Source: Porphyra umbilicalis (Eukaryota > Rhodophyta > Bangiophyceae > Bangiales > Bangiaceae). Taken from it: a stretch of 64,000 nucleotides of DNA. The translations under genes and the position numbers were made by a program. Shown one piece after another: positions 1 through 8,943 of the stretch (within the stretch, counting starts at the first letter, position 1; every line of letters begins with the position of its first letter). Under the pieces are notes generated by a model that made no database searches, was not told the DNA's origin, and worked only from the letters and a program-made list of their open reading frames with translations. The DNA is taken from assembly GCA_002049455.2 (NCBI GenBank), contig KV918921.1:103546-167545 (forward strand). The letters run 5' to 3'.

Positions 1-2
1 GC

Positions 3-305
3 GGCCTGTCGCAACAGGAGCTGCGCCGGTTGTACCGGTACACCAAGGAGGTAGAGGCGACAAGTTCCGCCTCCCGCACGCCATTTACATCAGCCTTCCA
101 CACTGAAAACCGGTTTATTGCCGCCGTTCGACGCTTCACGCGCTCTCTCGTCGCCCCTCTCAACTGGAAAAAGGTTGTTATGGCGGTTGACGGTCGCAAG
201 TACCCCGTCGTCTTCCGCGACGCGTTCGACGCTGCCCAGGAAGAGATCATGCAAATGGAGTTAGGGGACTTGTGCTGGGGACCGCCGCCGTCTCCAGCTG
301 ACAAT
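3..305 (+). pseudogene. CACTA/Plavaka-like transposase, upstream part (interrupted)
   Basis: This open frame enters from the left window edge and ends at the copia insertion. It reads GLSQQELRRLYRYTKEVEA near the start and MQMELGDLCWGPPPSPADN at the end. The codons at 300-305 (GAC AAT) contain the duplicated target ACAAT. The same frame resumes exactly at 5276 (GGC GTG GAA), so removing the retrotransposon and one target copy restores one continuous reading frame. That continuity is seen directly. The family assignment rests on the downstream part (5276-7748). The start lies outside the window. The insertion makes this copy non-functional unless the element is spliced out. Confidence 0.6.
301..305. 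repeat. Target-site duplication ACAAT, left
   Basis: ACAAT directly precedes the left LTR and is repeated at 5271-5275 directly after the right LTR. Five base pairs is the usual target duplication of Ty1/copia integrases. Confidence 0.93.
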
Positions 306-725
306 TGTTGAATCGCAGAGGGGATAGGGGTTGGGGGACCACGGTGAAGTGGTTGAGTGGCTTGAGCTTGTGTGTGTGTGTGCGAACGTGCTTTTTTTTG
401 GTTGTCCTAAGGTTCGCCCGCCTCTCCCAACCGAGAGCACCTCTCAAATTGTCCCCACCGGCCCAAGTGCTCCCCCCTCTCGCGCCCACACCGAGGCCCA
501 CGCCCTCGCACCAAATCGAATCACTCACCAAATCAAAAGCCACTAGAGCAAAGCGAAGATCAAATCCAAAACATGCCAAAAGTAACGCCCCAAGATGACC
601 CAACACAAATGTGTGCAACTTGACCACGTCTTGCAAATGTACCATGTGGGGTACCATAAGGGTCACCGACCATTATCCATCCGCGAACCGCCAGTGGAGT
701 CGGCGACGAGCATCACATTCCAACA
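306..725 (-). repeat. copia LTR (3' LTR in element orientation)
   Basis: 420 bp, terminal inverted TGTTG...CAACA. Almost identical to 4850-5270. Visible differences are GCAGAGGGG versus GCAGTGGGG near the left end, the length of a T run near 392, and CACATTCC versus CACAGTCC near the right end. Confidence 0.95.
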
Positions 726-735
726 CTCCTCCTTG
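726..735 (-). other. Polypurine tract of the copia element
   Basis: On the minus strand the bases just before the 3' LTR read CAAGGAGGAG. A purine-rich run abutting the 3' LTR is the expected primer for plus-strand DNA synthesis. Confidence 0.75.
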
Positions 736-760
736 CTTGTTGCCGCGGCGGTTCTTGTTT

Positions 761-3700
761 TCAGCAAAGCCCCATGGCCTCGACATGCTTGTCGTGCTTG
801 GTCTTGCCGAGCTCCTTCGTCATCGGGTCCGCCACCATGTCTTCCGTTGCACAATGCTCCAATGTCACCTTGTCCGTCGTGATGGCCTTGCGCACAAAGT
901 GGTAGCGAATGTCGATGTGCTTAGTGCGCTTGTGCTCGACGGGGTTCTTGGAAAAGTTAATGCACCCGCTGTTGTCGACCTTGATGTTGATCGGCCCGCC
1001 CCAGATCGCTGTCCGCAGCCCTTGAGTTGACACGCTTTGCACGAGCTTGTTGAGCCAAACAGCTTCCTTGCTGGCCTCACATAGAGCCATGTACTCGGCT
1101 TCCATCGTCGACAGCGCCACCGTTGTCTGCAACTTAGAACCCCAGCTGACGGCTGCTCCGCCAAAGATGAAGGTGAAGCCCGTCGTAGAACGTCGCGTCT
1201 CGTGGTCACCCGCCCAGTCGGCATCACTAAAGCCTTGTAGAACACAGGAAGAGTTCTTGTCGAAGACCAGCCCCTTGTCCATCGAACCCTTGACGTACCG
1301 TAGAACGCGCTTGATCGCCGCCCAATGCTCCTTGCCGTAGCACGAAACAAACCGACTCAGCTTCCCGATAGCGAAGGCGAGGTCAGGACGTGTCCCGACC
1401 ATCAGGTACATTAGACTACCGACGGCTTCGCGGTAGGGCAGCGCGTCGTCGCTCTCTTCGGCCTTGACCAGCTGCAGGCCCACCTCCAGCGGCGTTCCGA
1501 TCGGGTTGCACTCCGCCATCCCGAATTTCTGCAGCACTTGCGCCGCGTCCTTGCCCTGCGACAGCTTGAGGGTGCCCAACGCCTTGTCACGCCTAATCTC
1601 TAGCCCGAGGATGACCTTCGCCTCGCCCAGGTCCTTCATCTCAAAACGCTTGTGCAGAGCGTCCTTAAGCTTGTAGATCGCCGCCAGGCTTGATGCCACC
1701 AACAGGAGATCGTCGACGTACACCAGGACGATGATGATTTCGCTGTCATCCATGAGGAGGTAGAGGCATGCATCCGGGTCAATGTTGTCAAACCCCTGCG
1801 ACTTGAGGAAGTCGTCGAGCTTGGCGTACCACATCTTGGGAGCTTGCTTCAGCCCATACAGCGCTTGGAGGAGACGACACACTTTGTCGGGATACGTCGG
1901 ATCGACATAGCCGTCTGGCTGCTCCATGTAGACCTCCTCGTCACGGTCGCCGTTGAGGAATGCCGTCTTGACGTCCATCTGATGTAGCTCCCACCCGTTC
2001 GCCGCCGTCATCGCCAGGATGCATCGAATGGTGGTGAACTTGGCCACCGGCGCGAACGTCTCGTTGAAGTCGAGCCCCTTGATCTGCCGGTTCCCCATGA
2101 AGCACAGGCGCGCCTTGTGACGCGTCGTGTTGTTCCCGTTCTTTTCAACCTCGTTCTTGACCTTGTAAACCCACTTGCCCTTCAGCACGCGTCGACTGGC
2201 CGGGCGATCCGTCAAGCGCCAAGTCTTGTTCTTGCGGATGGCCTCCATCTCCTCGTCCATGGCAATCTGCCACTTAGCCGATTCCTGCCCTTGAACGGCT
2301 TGCACGTACGTCGTGGGCGCCTCGTGATCAACCAGGCTCACCGGGCGCCAGTACTCGACAGGGGGTTGCCGCACTCTGCCGCTCCGACGCAGCGTGTCTT
2401 GAGAGCCGCCACAACCTTGATTGTCGTCCGCGGACTTGTCAGATCCATCGTCGTGCTTGTCATCCTTGTCGTCATTGTCAGCATCCACGTCTTCGCCGTC
2501 GCTTGCAGAGCGCAAACCCGTCTCGACTCCGACGTTTTCGTCTCCGGGAAGCTCCTCTGCAACTTCTGCCACCTCGCTTACGTTCGTCTCGACGAACACG
2601 ACGCTTGGTGCCTTGACGACCTTGCCGTCGTCGAGGATGACCTTGTACGCCTTGCTGCCGTCGGGATAGCCTAAGAAGACGCCCTTCGCCGCCTTGTCGC
2701 CAAACTTGCCGTCGATGTGACTCTTGTGCAGCACCACACAGCATGTCGACCCAAACACCCGCATGTGGCTTACGTCGGGCTTATTTCCGGTCCACAGCTC
2801 AAAAGGAGTCTTGCCGACGGGAAGCGCCCGGCTGGTGACGCGGTTCTTGATGTAGACCGCCGTCTTGATGGCATCCGCCCAAAGATCTTGATCGACGTCC
2901 TTGTGACGCATCATGGTGCGAGCCATCTCCACGAGAACTCGGTTGAGCCGCTCAGCAACCCCGTTCTGCTGCGGCGTGTCGGGCATTGTGGTCTGGTGCG
3001 TCGTGCCGTTCTCATCGTGGAGAGCCTTGAATGCATTCGACACATACTCGCCGCCATTATCGGAGCGTAGGATCTTGATCTTGGTTCCCGTGTGCAGCTG
3101 GGCCTTCGTCAGCCACTTCTTGTACTCCGAGAGCAGATCGCTCTTCTTCTGCAGGAAGACCACGTCTGTCCAGCGGGAGAAGTCGTCAGTGAAGGTGCCA
3201 AAGTAGAGCGCACCGCCACGCGACGGCTCCGACATTGGCCCGCCCAGGTCCGAGTGCACGAGCTGCAGGCGCTTGCTGACTCGACCTCCTCCTGCACTAG
3301 GCATAGGCGTCATAGCTGCCTTCCCATACACGCACGGCTCGCAGACGTCCTTGACCGCCATGGAAGAGCACTTGAGTCCATTGATGTCCTTGTTCTTGAT
3401 CATCCGCTTAACGCCAGCCACGTTGACGTGCCCAAGGCGCTCATGCCAAAGCTGAAGGGAGGCCACCGCAGCAATATCCAACAGTGGGGCCATGTCCAGG
3501 TGGTAGAGCCCACTCTTCCGCGTGCCGCACGCAGCGACCTTGTCGCTAATCTTGATGATCGTCTTACCGCCCTTGAATGACACTTCCGCACCACGTTCCT
3601 CCATCATGCCGACCGACATGAGGTTGAAGCCCATGGTAGGAACATGGAGAACCTTCTCCAACTTGATCTTGCGCGTCTTGCCGTGAACGATGACATTGAG

Positions 3701-4045
3701 CACGACGGTTCCGACGCCCGCCGTGGCTACGGACCCCTTGTCACCCATGGTGACGCTGAGTCCCGTGGTCGTCTGGTAGTCGTCGAAGCACCAGCGCATC
3801 CAGCACATGTGTGCAGACGCCGCAGAATCGACAAGCCACGACTTGGAAATGTCATCGGTGTCAGCCGCATTGCCCACCAGACAGATGGCGTCGTCGCTGT
3901 CGCTACCATCGTCAGCCGCAACTGCGGCCACCTTGTCCTGTCTCTGCTTCTTGGCCTTGAGCTCTGGGCAATCGCAAGAGATGTGCCCAAATGTATGGCA
4001 GTAGTAGCACTCGATCTTGGAGAGGTCACCACGGCGGCCTTGACC
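761..4045 (-). CDS. pol: copia Pol: zinc knuckle, protease, integrase, reverse transcriptase, RNase H
   Basis: About 1,095 codons follow an in-frame TGA at 4046-4048; the first Met in this frame is at 3931. In order: CCHC zinc knuckle CYYCHTFGHISCDC just after the stop (properly part of Gag); aspartic protease LVDSAASAHMC; GAG-pre-integrase H/H/C/C segment ending CEPCVYGKA; integrase D-D-E residues in HSDLGGPM, LRSDNGGEY and QQNGVAERLNR; reverse transcriptase with QMDVKTAFLNGD and the YVDDLLLV catalytic box; RNase H with GFSDADWAGD and STMEAEYMAL. The C-terminal HKRTKHIDIRYHF segment is typical of copia elements. All catalytic residues I can check are present. The protein acts in virus-like particles, making cDNA and integrating it. 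The segment is in the same frame as gag. Confidence 0.95.
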   Translation of the reverse strand, partial: GQGRRGDLSKIECYYCHTFGHISCDCPELKAKKQRQDKVAAVAADDGSDSDDAICLVGNAADTDDISKSWLVDSAASAHMCWMRWCFDDYQTTTGLSVTMGDKGSVATAGVGTVVLNVIVHGKTRKIKLEKVLHVPTMGFNLMSVGMMEERGAEVSFKGGKTIIKISDKVAACGTRKSGLYHLDMAPLLDIAAVASLQLWHERLGHVNVAGVKRMIKNKDINGLKCSSMAVKDVCEPCVYGKAAMTPMPSAGGGRVSKRLQLVHSDLGGPMSEPSRGGALYFGTFTDDFSRWTDVVFLQKKSDLLSEYKKWLTKAQLHTGTKIKILRSDNGGEYVSNAFKALHDENGTTHQTTMPDTPQQNGVAERLNRVLVEMARTMMRHKDVDQDLWADAIKTAVYIKNRVTSRALPVGKTPFELWTGNKPDVSHMRVFGSTCCVVLHKSHIDGKFGDKAAKGVFLGYPDGSKAYKVILDDGKVVKAPSVVFVETNVSEVAEVAEELPGDENVGVETGLRSASDGEDVDADNDDKDDKHDDGSDKSADDNQGCGGSQDTLRRSGRVRQPPVEYWRPVSLVDHEAPTTYVQAVQGQESAKWQIAMDEEMEAIRKNKTWRLTDRPASRRVLKGKWVYKVKNEVEKNGNNTTRHKARLCFMGNRQIKGLDFNETFAPVAKFTTIRCILAMTAANGWELHQMDVKTAFLNGDRDEEVYMEQPDGYVDPTYPDKVCRLLQALYGLKQAPKMWYAKLDDFLKSQGFDNIDPDACLYLLMDDSEIIIVLVYVDDLLLVASSLAAIYKLKDALHKRFEMKDLGEAKVILGLEIRRDKALGTLKLSQGKDAAQVLQKFGMAECNPIGTPLEVGLQLVKAEESDDALPYREAVGSLMYLMVGTRPDLAFAIGKLSRFVSCYGKEHWAAIKRVLRYVKGSMDKGLVFDKNSSCVLQGFSDADWAGDHETRRSTTGFTFIFGGAAVSWGSKLQTTVALSTMEAEYMALCEASKEAVWLNKLVQSVSTQGLRTAIWGGPINIKVDNSGCINFSKNPVEHKRTKHIDIRYHFVRKAITTDKVTLEHCATEDMVADPMTKELGKTKHDKHVEAMGLC

Positions 4046-4687
4046 TCAATAGTTGGCGCCGACGAGTGCCATGTCGCCAATGCGCTTCGTCGCCGGTGAC
4101 TTGTCCGCCTGCCGCCGCTCCTCCTGAAGCAAGCGGCTCTTGACAAAGTCGGGGCTCAGCTCGTCCTCGCCCTTGGCGTCGAGAGCCACCAGCAGGTTCT
4201 CGTACTTGGACGTCAGCCCGTTGAGGACGCTCATGGCAACGTCCATCTCTGTCACCTCGCCGCTCATGGCCTTGAAGTTCTCGTAGAGGTTGCGCATGCG
4301 GTTGATGTAGCCCAGCATGCCCTCGCCGACGGTCATTTCGACCGAGTAGAGCTCGCGTCGCGCCTTCATCTTTTTCATCAAACTCTTGCGCTGGAAGACA
4401 CCTCGCAGCGTCGACCACATTCCCGCCGTCGTCTTGCAGCCCGCCACGTGCTCGAGCTGCTCAGATCCAAGGGTGAGCCCGATGATGGCGCTCGCCTTCG
4501 TGTCTCGACGCGTCCACACCGCCAACTCGCGGGCATCCGCGTCCGTCGGCTTGCCGTCTTCGTCCAGCATATCTTCCAGGTCGCGCAGCGCGAGGACCAT
4601 CTTAATGCGCTGACGCCACTCGTGGAAGTTCGTCTCCGTCAACTTGTCGATCTTGATGCCGCCCATGCCGGCAGCGCCTCCGTCCAT
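4046..4687 (-). CDS. gag: copia Gag (nucleocapsid part cut off by an in-frame TGA)
   Basis: 213 codons from ATG at 4687. It opens MDGGAAGMGGIKIDKLTETN, followed by FHEWRQRIKMVLALRDLEDM, the usual copia Gag opening (L-x-x-x-N-x-x-x-W-R). The central region matches the UBN2/gag-polypeptide class (SVLNGLTSKYENLLVALDA). It ends ...GANY then TGA. The frame continues as GQGRRGDLSKIECYYC, so the stop lies in the basic RG-rich linker before the CCHC knuckle. A CGA-to-TGA transition would explain it; stop readthrough is the alternative. Gag forms the particle that packages the element RNA. Confidence 0.88.
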   Translation of the reverse strand: MDGGAAGMGGIKIDKLTETNFHEWRQRIKMVLALRDLEDMLDEDGKPTDADARELAVWTRRDTKASAIIGLTLGSEQLEHVAGCKTTAGMWSTLRGVFQRKSLMKKMKARRELYSVEMTVGEGMLGYINRMRNLYENFKAMSGEVTEMDVAMSVLNGLTSKYENLLVALDAKGEDELSPDFVKSRLLQEERRQADKSPATKRIGDMALVGANY

Positions 4688-4837
4688 GATGTCTTCTTGT
4701 CGTAGCGCCCGACCTTGCCGAGCCGTGCGCCTTGACCGTCACGTCCTTGAACCACCTTGACCTCGTCTTCTTCGGACTAGCCGCGACCGCCGCGACACCA
4801 GCTGGCACACCTTGCTCTTGTCACAGCCCCGGCTTTG

Positions 4838-4849
4838 GGCCCATAACCT
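4838..4849 (-). other. Primer-binding site matching the initiator tRNA-Met anticodon stem-loop
   Basis: Directly inside the 5' LTR the minus strand reads GGTTATGGGCCC. Its complement GGGCCCATAACC is the conserved anticodon stem-loop sequence of eukaryotic initiator tRNA-Met (CAU anticodon inside). Drosophila copia and yeast Ty5 prime from this internal site with a half-tRNA instead of the tRNA 3' end. Adjacency to the LTR supports function. Confidence 0.8.
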
Positions 4850-5270
4850 GTTGAATCGCAGTGGGGATAGGGGTTGGGGGACCACGGTGAAGTGGTTGAG
4901 TGGCTTGAGCTTGTGTGTGTGTGTGCGAACGTGCTTTTTTTTTTTGTTGTCCTAAGGTTCGCCCGCCTCTCCCAACCGAGAGCACCTCTCAAATTGTCCC
5001 CACCGGCCCAAGTGCTCCCCCCTCTCGCGCCCACACCGAGGCCCACGCCCTCGCACCAAATCGAATCACTCACCAAATCAAAAGCCACTAGAGCAAAGCG
5101 AAGATCAAATCCAAAACATGCCAAAAGTAACGCCCCAAGATGACCCAACACAAATGTGTGCAACTTGACCACGTCTTGCAAATGTACCATGTGGGGTACC
5201 ATAAGGGTCACCGACCATTATCCATCCGCGAACCGCCAGTGGAGTCGGCGACGAGCATCACAGTCCAACA
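4850..5270 (-). repeat. copia LTR (5' LTR in element orientation)
   Basis: 421 bp with TGTTG...CAACA ends, the partner of 306-725. It should hold the promoter for minus-strand transcription through gag-pol. I see no unambiguous TATA box. Confidence 0.95.
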
Positions 5271-5275
5271 ACAAT
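5271..5275. repeat. Target-site duplication ACAAT, right
   Basis: Exact copy of 301-305. The interrupted transposase frame resumes at 5276. Confidence 0.93.
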
Positions 5276-7748
5276 GGCGTGGAAGGGCCACAGTCGGTGC
5301 TACTGCGAGGCAGCTGGGACGGGGAGATATACCGGGAGCAGCAAGCCCACGTCGAGGGCACTATGCACGAGGATACGAGAGTACTGGCGATGCACCTGTA
5401 CTCTGATGCTACTGTGCTCAGCAGCAGCGGAGCAGTATTGGCGTACCCTTTGCGTATGCGAGTCGTCAACATCAACACCAAGGACGTGCGATGGGTCACA
5501 CTAGCGTACATCCTACAGGTCGAGTCCAAGTTCATAGAGACGCGCAAAGGCCACGAAGTGCGTTCCGAGCTGCTCCAGCGGATTTTACACCTTGTCTTTC
5601 GGGGCAGCGTGCTGGCCAGCCACGGTGGCGCGTGGCTGAACTTACCCGGCGGTGGTCGAGTGCGTGTCTCCCCACGTGCCCTCCTTTACGTGTGTGATCA
5701 ACCTGAGGAGCGTGCCGTAATGTGCCTGAAGGGTACTGGCTATCTCTTTCCCTGTACGCCTTGCATGGTGGGACGGGAGGACTCGTGCTCGGTATCCGGG
5801 GCCGATGCTTCTAGCAGAGACGTCCAGGAGACGGTACGGGCGCAGCTCAAGAACGCCACGATGGGGACCTTCTGGGGCGCAGCGGCGAGGCGTGCAGAGG
5901 TAGAGTTGGAGCACAGCCTCAACAGCGTGGTCCCTGCGACGGCTGCGTGTGCTGGCCTTGGAAATGATCCCCGCATGCTGTACCGATTGCCAGGTTTCGA
6001 TCGCCTTCACGTACGTCTCTTTGCTCGTCGAGAGTAGAACTGCTCGCTCCTTGCATTTGGTGGGCGGGCAAGCGCCAATGTTGGGCTCCTCTCTATCGGT
6101 ATGCTGCCTCGGTCCTGTTCAGTATACGTTCAGTATCTCACTGTGCACGGCCCGTGACATGGCGCGAGTAGCTCTTGTGGTATTGGTGCTGTGTGTTGTG
6201 TGCTTGAGAGTGGGTCATGGACACTGGTATCAACAGGAAGGTCGCAAACGAGGTGCCTGTTTACCTCCGCAAGGTGGCAGAAGGTCGAGTCCATTCGCGG
6301 TTTGACACCGTCACAAACACCAAGCGTGGCATCAACATGCGGTTCAAGCACGCGTCGCGTCGTTTGCGCGTGCCGTACATCCACACTGGGTACGTTTTAA
6401 GCCCTACTGGGTGTTTTTATTGCTTGGGGGCAGGCTGTGGCTCACATCCCTTCACCGCATCCGCGTACTGACAGGAGGCTACCGTGCTATCAGTCCCTTT
6501 TGGCAGTATGGGCTCCTATGTCAAAGGTACTTTGTCCCAGAGGCTACAAGGCAGGCCACAATGACGGGCAGTGAGCACCGTCGTGCCCTACCATTCCTGC
6601 CTTTCGGTGTCGTGGGCGCAGCGGGCGCCCCGGGCAATGGCGACCACCACATCGCTTTGACTGTGGCTATTTGCAAGCTGGTTGTCGTGACCAACGCACT
6701 CTTTGCCGCACAGTGTACCAACCATGGCGGTGATATTCTGTACTCGGAGGTGGTTGTGCTGGCCAAGAAGGCCCACGCGTGGGTGGTTGAGGCCTTTCAG
6801 CCCGTATTGGGGCCAGGCCACACCACCAAGCTTCACCGCTTGTCGGCGCATCTTCTGGACGAGTTTCGCCTCAGGGGTAACGTCGGTGACGGCAACAGTG
6901 CGTATAATGAGGCCCTACACAAGGCAGTTATGGCCGCTTACAAGCTTACCAACAAGAGGAGGGACCAGTTCGTCGAACAACTTGTGCTGAGCGAGCAGGT
7001 GTACACCCTGCTTCACGACGGAGAGGAGGACCATGCCGACGCGGAGGAGGAGGGACCAGGGACCGACACGGGCGACTATGACTCGGCAGGGACACGGCGC
7101 AGCCGTCCGCAGCGGCGGCAGCGGCGGCGGCGGCGGTATGCCAAGAAGTACTCTCTGGCTGAGCTGGCCAGGAGCCACAGTATCCCTGGCTTGGCGGCTG
7201 TGCTGTGTCGTCCCGAGAGTACGCTCCTCTGCAGGAGCGGAAACCTCTATTATGGCGACGCCTCTCAACCGAGGCGAGGGCGCGCCCAACACACTATCCG
7301 GGCCACGCCGGTTTTCCATGGGTCACCGTGGTTTGACTGGCTGCGGTACCGCCGACCAGATGGGGCCATTCGGGTCGGTCAGGCCGCCCTAGTGGTAACG
7401 ACATGGGCCCGTGGCTGGGAGCGGCTGGTGGTGCGGCGAGTGGAGAAGGCTACGGCGAGACCCAGATGCGTGCTGACCAAGTACGGGTGTGAGCGCCTAC
7501 AATGGGATATGGAGGCAGAGGGAAACGCAGTACGCCTCGACGTGCTTACGACTGCGGACGTTGTGAGCTGGATTGCCGTCGAGTATGACTGGGAGGACCT
7601 CAGTGAGCGCCACGGCGTTACGGTGATGCCCGAAGACGTCCCCAACACGGCGGAGGAGCGACGGGCGTCTCGCTTTTGTGTTAATGCGTTTGTTGTTCGA
7701 GAGGGCCTGGGTGAGTGCGCATCTGACAGTGAGGACGGCTCCGAGTAA
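5276..7748 (+). pseudogene. CACTA/Plavaka-like transposase, main part (three exons)
   Basis: Exon 5276-6010 encodes HLYSDATVLSSSGAVLAYPL, ALLYVCDQPEERAVMCLKG and a C-x2-C segment FPCTPCMVG, ending LPGFDRLH. An intron with GTACGT donor and AG acceptor (6011-6210) leads to WVMDTGINRKVANEVPVYL, rebuilding the LP-x-FD-x-x-H-x-MD-x-G signature of Plavaka/EnSpm-type transposases. A second, very short intron (about 6390-6433) leads to exon 3, containing HRLSAHLLDEFRLRGNVGD and YNEALHKAVMAAYKLTNKRR. The tail is acidic (ASDSEDGSE, stop TAA 7746-7748). The family call rests on this layout and these motifs; a related DDE lineage is possible. The copy is disrupted by the copia element. A diverged relict lies at 21.3-21.8 kb on the other strand. 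Confidence 0.55.
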
Positions 7749-7805
7749 AGCCGGTGCAGTATCTGGAAAAGTCATCTCGGCGGGAGGAGAAGAGTGTGCC
7801 GGTCT

Positions 7806-7825
7806 GGGGGGGGGGGGGGGGGGGG
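7806..7825 (+). repeat. G20 homopolymer
   Basis: An uninterrupted run of 20 G just downstream of the transposase stop. It lies between genes and breaks no frame, but shows the run lengths this genome tolerates. Confidence 0.95.
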
Positions 7826-7954
7826 ACGTGCCAGGGAAAGAAAGGTCGGGGCAGGGGCGGGGGGGAAGGAAGAAAAGGTCGTTGCGCAGTGTTCCACAGT
7901 GGTGTCAGGGCACCGATGGGAAGGGGACCAGGGCGCTGCTTGGCAGTGTGGGGC

Positions 7955-8140
7955 ATGGGCGCGCGGCGGGGCAGAAGCACCCGAGTTGTGGAGTAGGGCG
8001 GGGGCATTGGCGCGGCGGGGCGGGGCGGGGGCATTCGCATGGTGGGGGCACGGGCGCGGCGGGGCAGGGGCTTGGGCGGGGGCATCGGCGGGGCGGGGGC
8101 ATGGGCACGGGCGCGTGGCGGGGCGGGGGTAAGCGCGCGG
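7955..8140 (+). repeat. G-rich minisatellite (GGGGCATGGGCGCGGC-like units)
   Basis: Degenerate repeats built from GGGGGCAT and GGCGCGGCGGGGC words, with many GGGG tracts that could form G-quadruplexes. No gene is supported from 7749 to 8943; the rest of this interval shows nothing recognisable. Confidence 0.7.
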
Positions 8141-8943
8141 CGTCGCCGCGAGACCTGACCGGCCACGCACTCGAGGATCACTGAGGATCACAGGGGGCCA
8201 CGGCCACGTACGTACCGGACAGCGAACCCCACTACATTCCCGTGATCAACGGCCAGAGTTGATCCTTGACCAGCCGTCGCTGGCAGGCATTGAATCGTCC
8301 CACGTGCTACAATTATCCTTCAAGCCGACCGACTTGTAGCCTGCTTTTTGGGAGGCTACATCAAGCAGTTTCCCTCCGCGTCGTCGTAGATTGATGAGGG
8401 CTCCGCTTGTAGCTCACGTTCCCTCGTGGCCAGCACAGGGCCGTCTGGGCCAGCGAGAATTTCAGCACGCCCATCACACCCCCAGTAGAGTGGTACATTT
8501 TCGCGACGATGTGAAGTCCACATTTTGACCAAATTTTGTTTGATTGCAATGACAAGTGAATCGTTCGTCGTCGGTGATGGGATCCGGCGTCACCGGTACC
8601 GTCGTCCGACGTCGGCTGCTCCGACACGCCGGCACGTCCCATCGACGTCTGCTCCCTTCCAGGCTTCCATACACGCCCAGCGCAACCGATTACCATGTCT
8701 TCCAGTGGCACTGGCTTGGCGTCAGCCGGTGCTGCCGCGGGTACAGGCACGCGCCTACGTCTGATACCATGATTGCGTCATTCGCGTAGGTCAATAAGAT
8801 TCTTGACTACGTGGAGCTGTGCAGGAGCGGGTAGCGTTGGCCCACAGTTGGAGCAGACCTCTATTTTGAGCAGGGACTAACTCTGTCCGATTCACACCAT
8901 CGTGGTTTACAATCTTTGGTTTGCTGGTTGCCATCGACACCTG

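Larger units (their letters stand above)
306..5270 (-). mobile_element. Complete Ty1/copia LTR retrotransposon (minus orientation)
   Basis: About 5.0 kb long, bounded by two LTRs of about 420 bp that start TGTTG and end CAACA, and flanked by ACAAT duplications. The order on the minus strand is LTR, tRNA-complementary site, gag, protease, integrase, reverse transcriptase, RNase H, purine tract, LTR. Integrase preceding reverse transcriptase is diagnostic of copia (Pseudoviridae) rather than gypsy elements. The two LTRs differ at only a handful of positions, so insertion was recent. One in-frame TGA (4046-4048) separates gag from its zinc knuckle; otherwise the coding region is open. The element lies inside a DNA-transposon transposase gene. 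Confidence 0.96.

Noticed and set aside
8490-8515. Similarity between GTGGTACATTTTCGCGACGATG here and GTGGTACACTTTCCCGACGATC near 27,571
   Set aside because: Only about 22 bases with several mismatches; surrounding sequence does not extend the match, so chance cannot be excluded.
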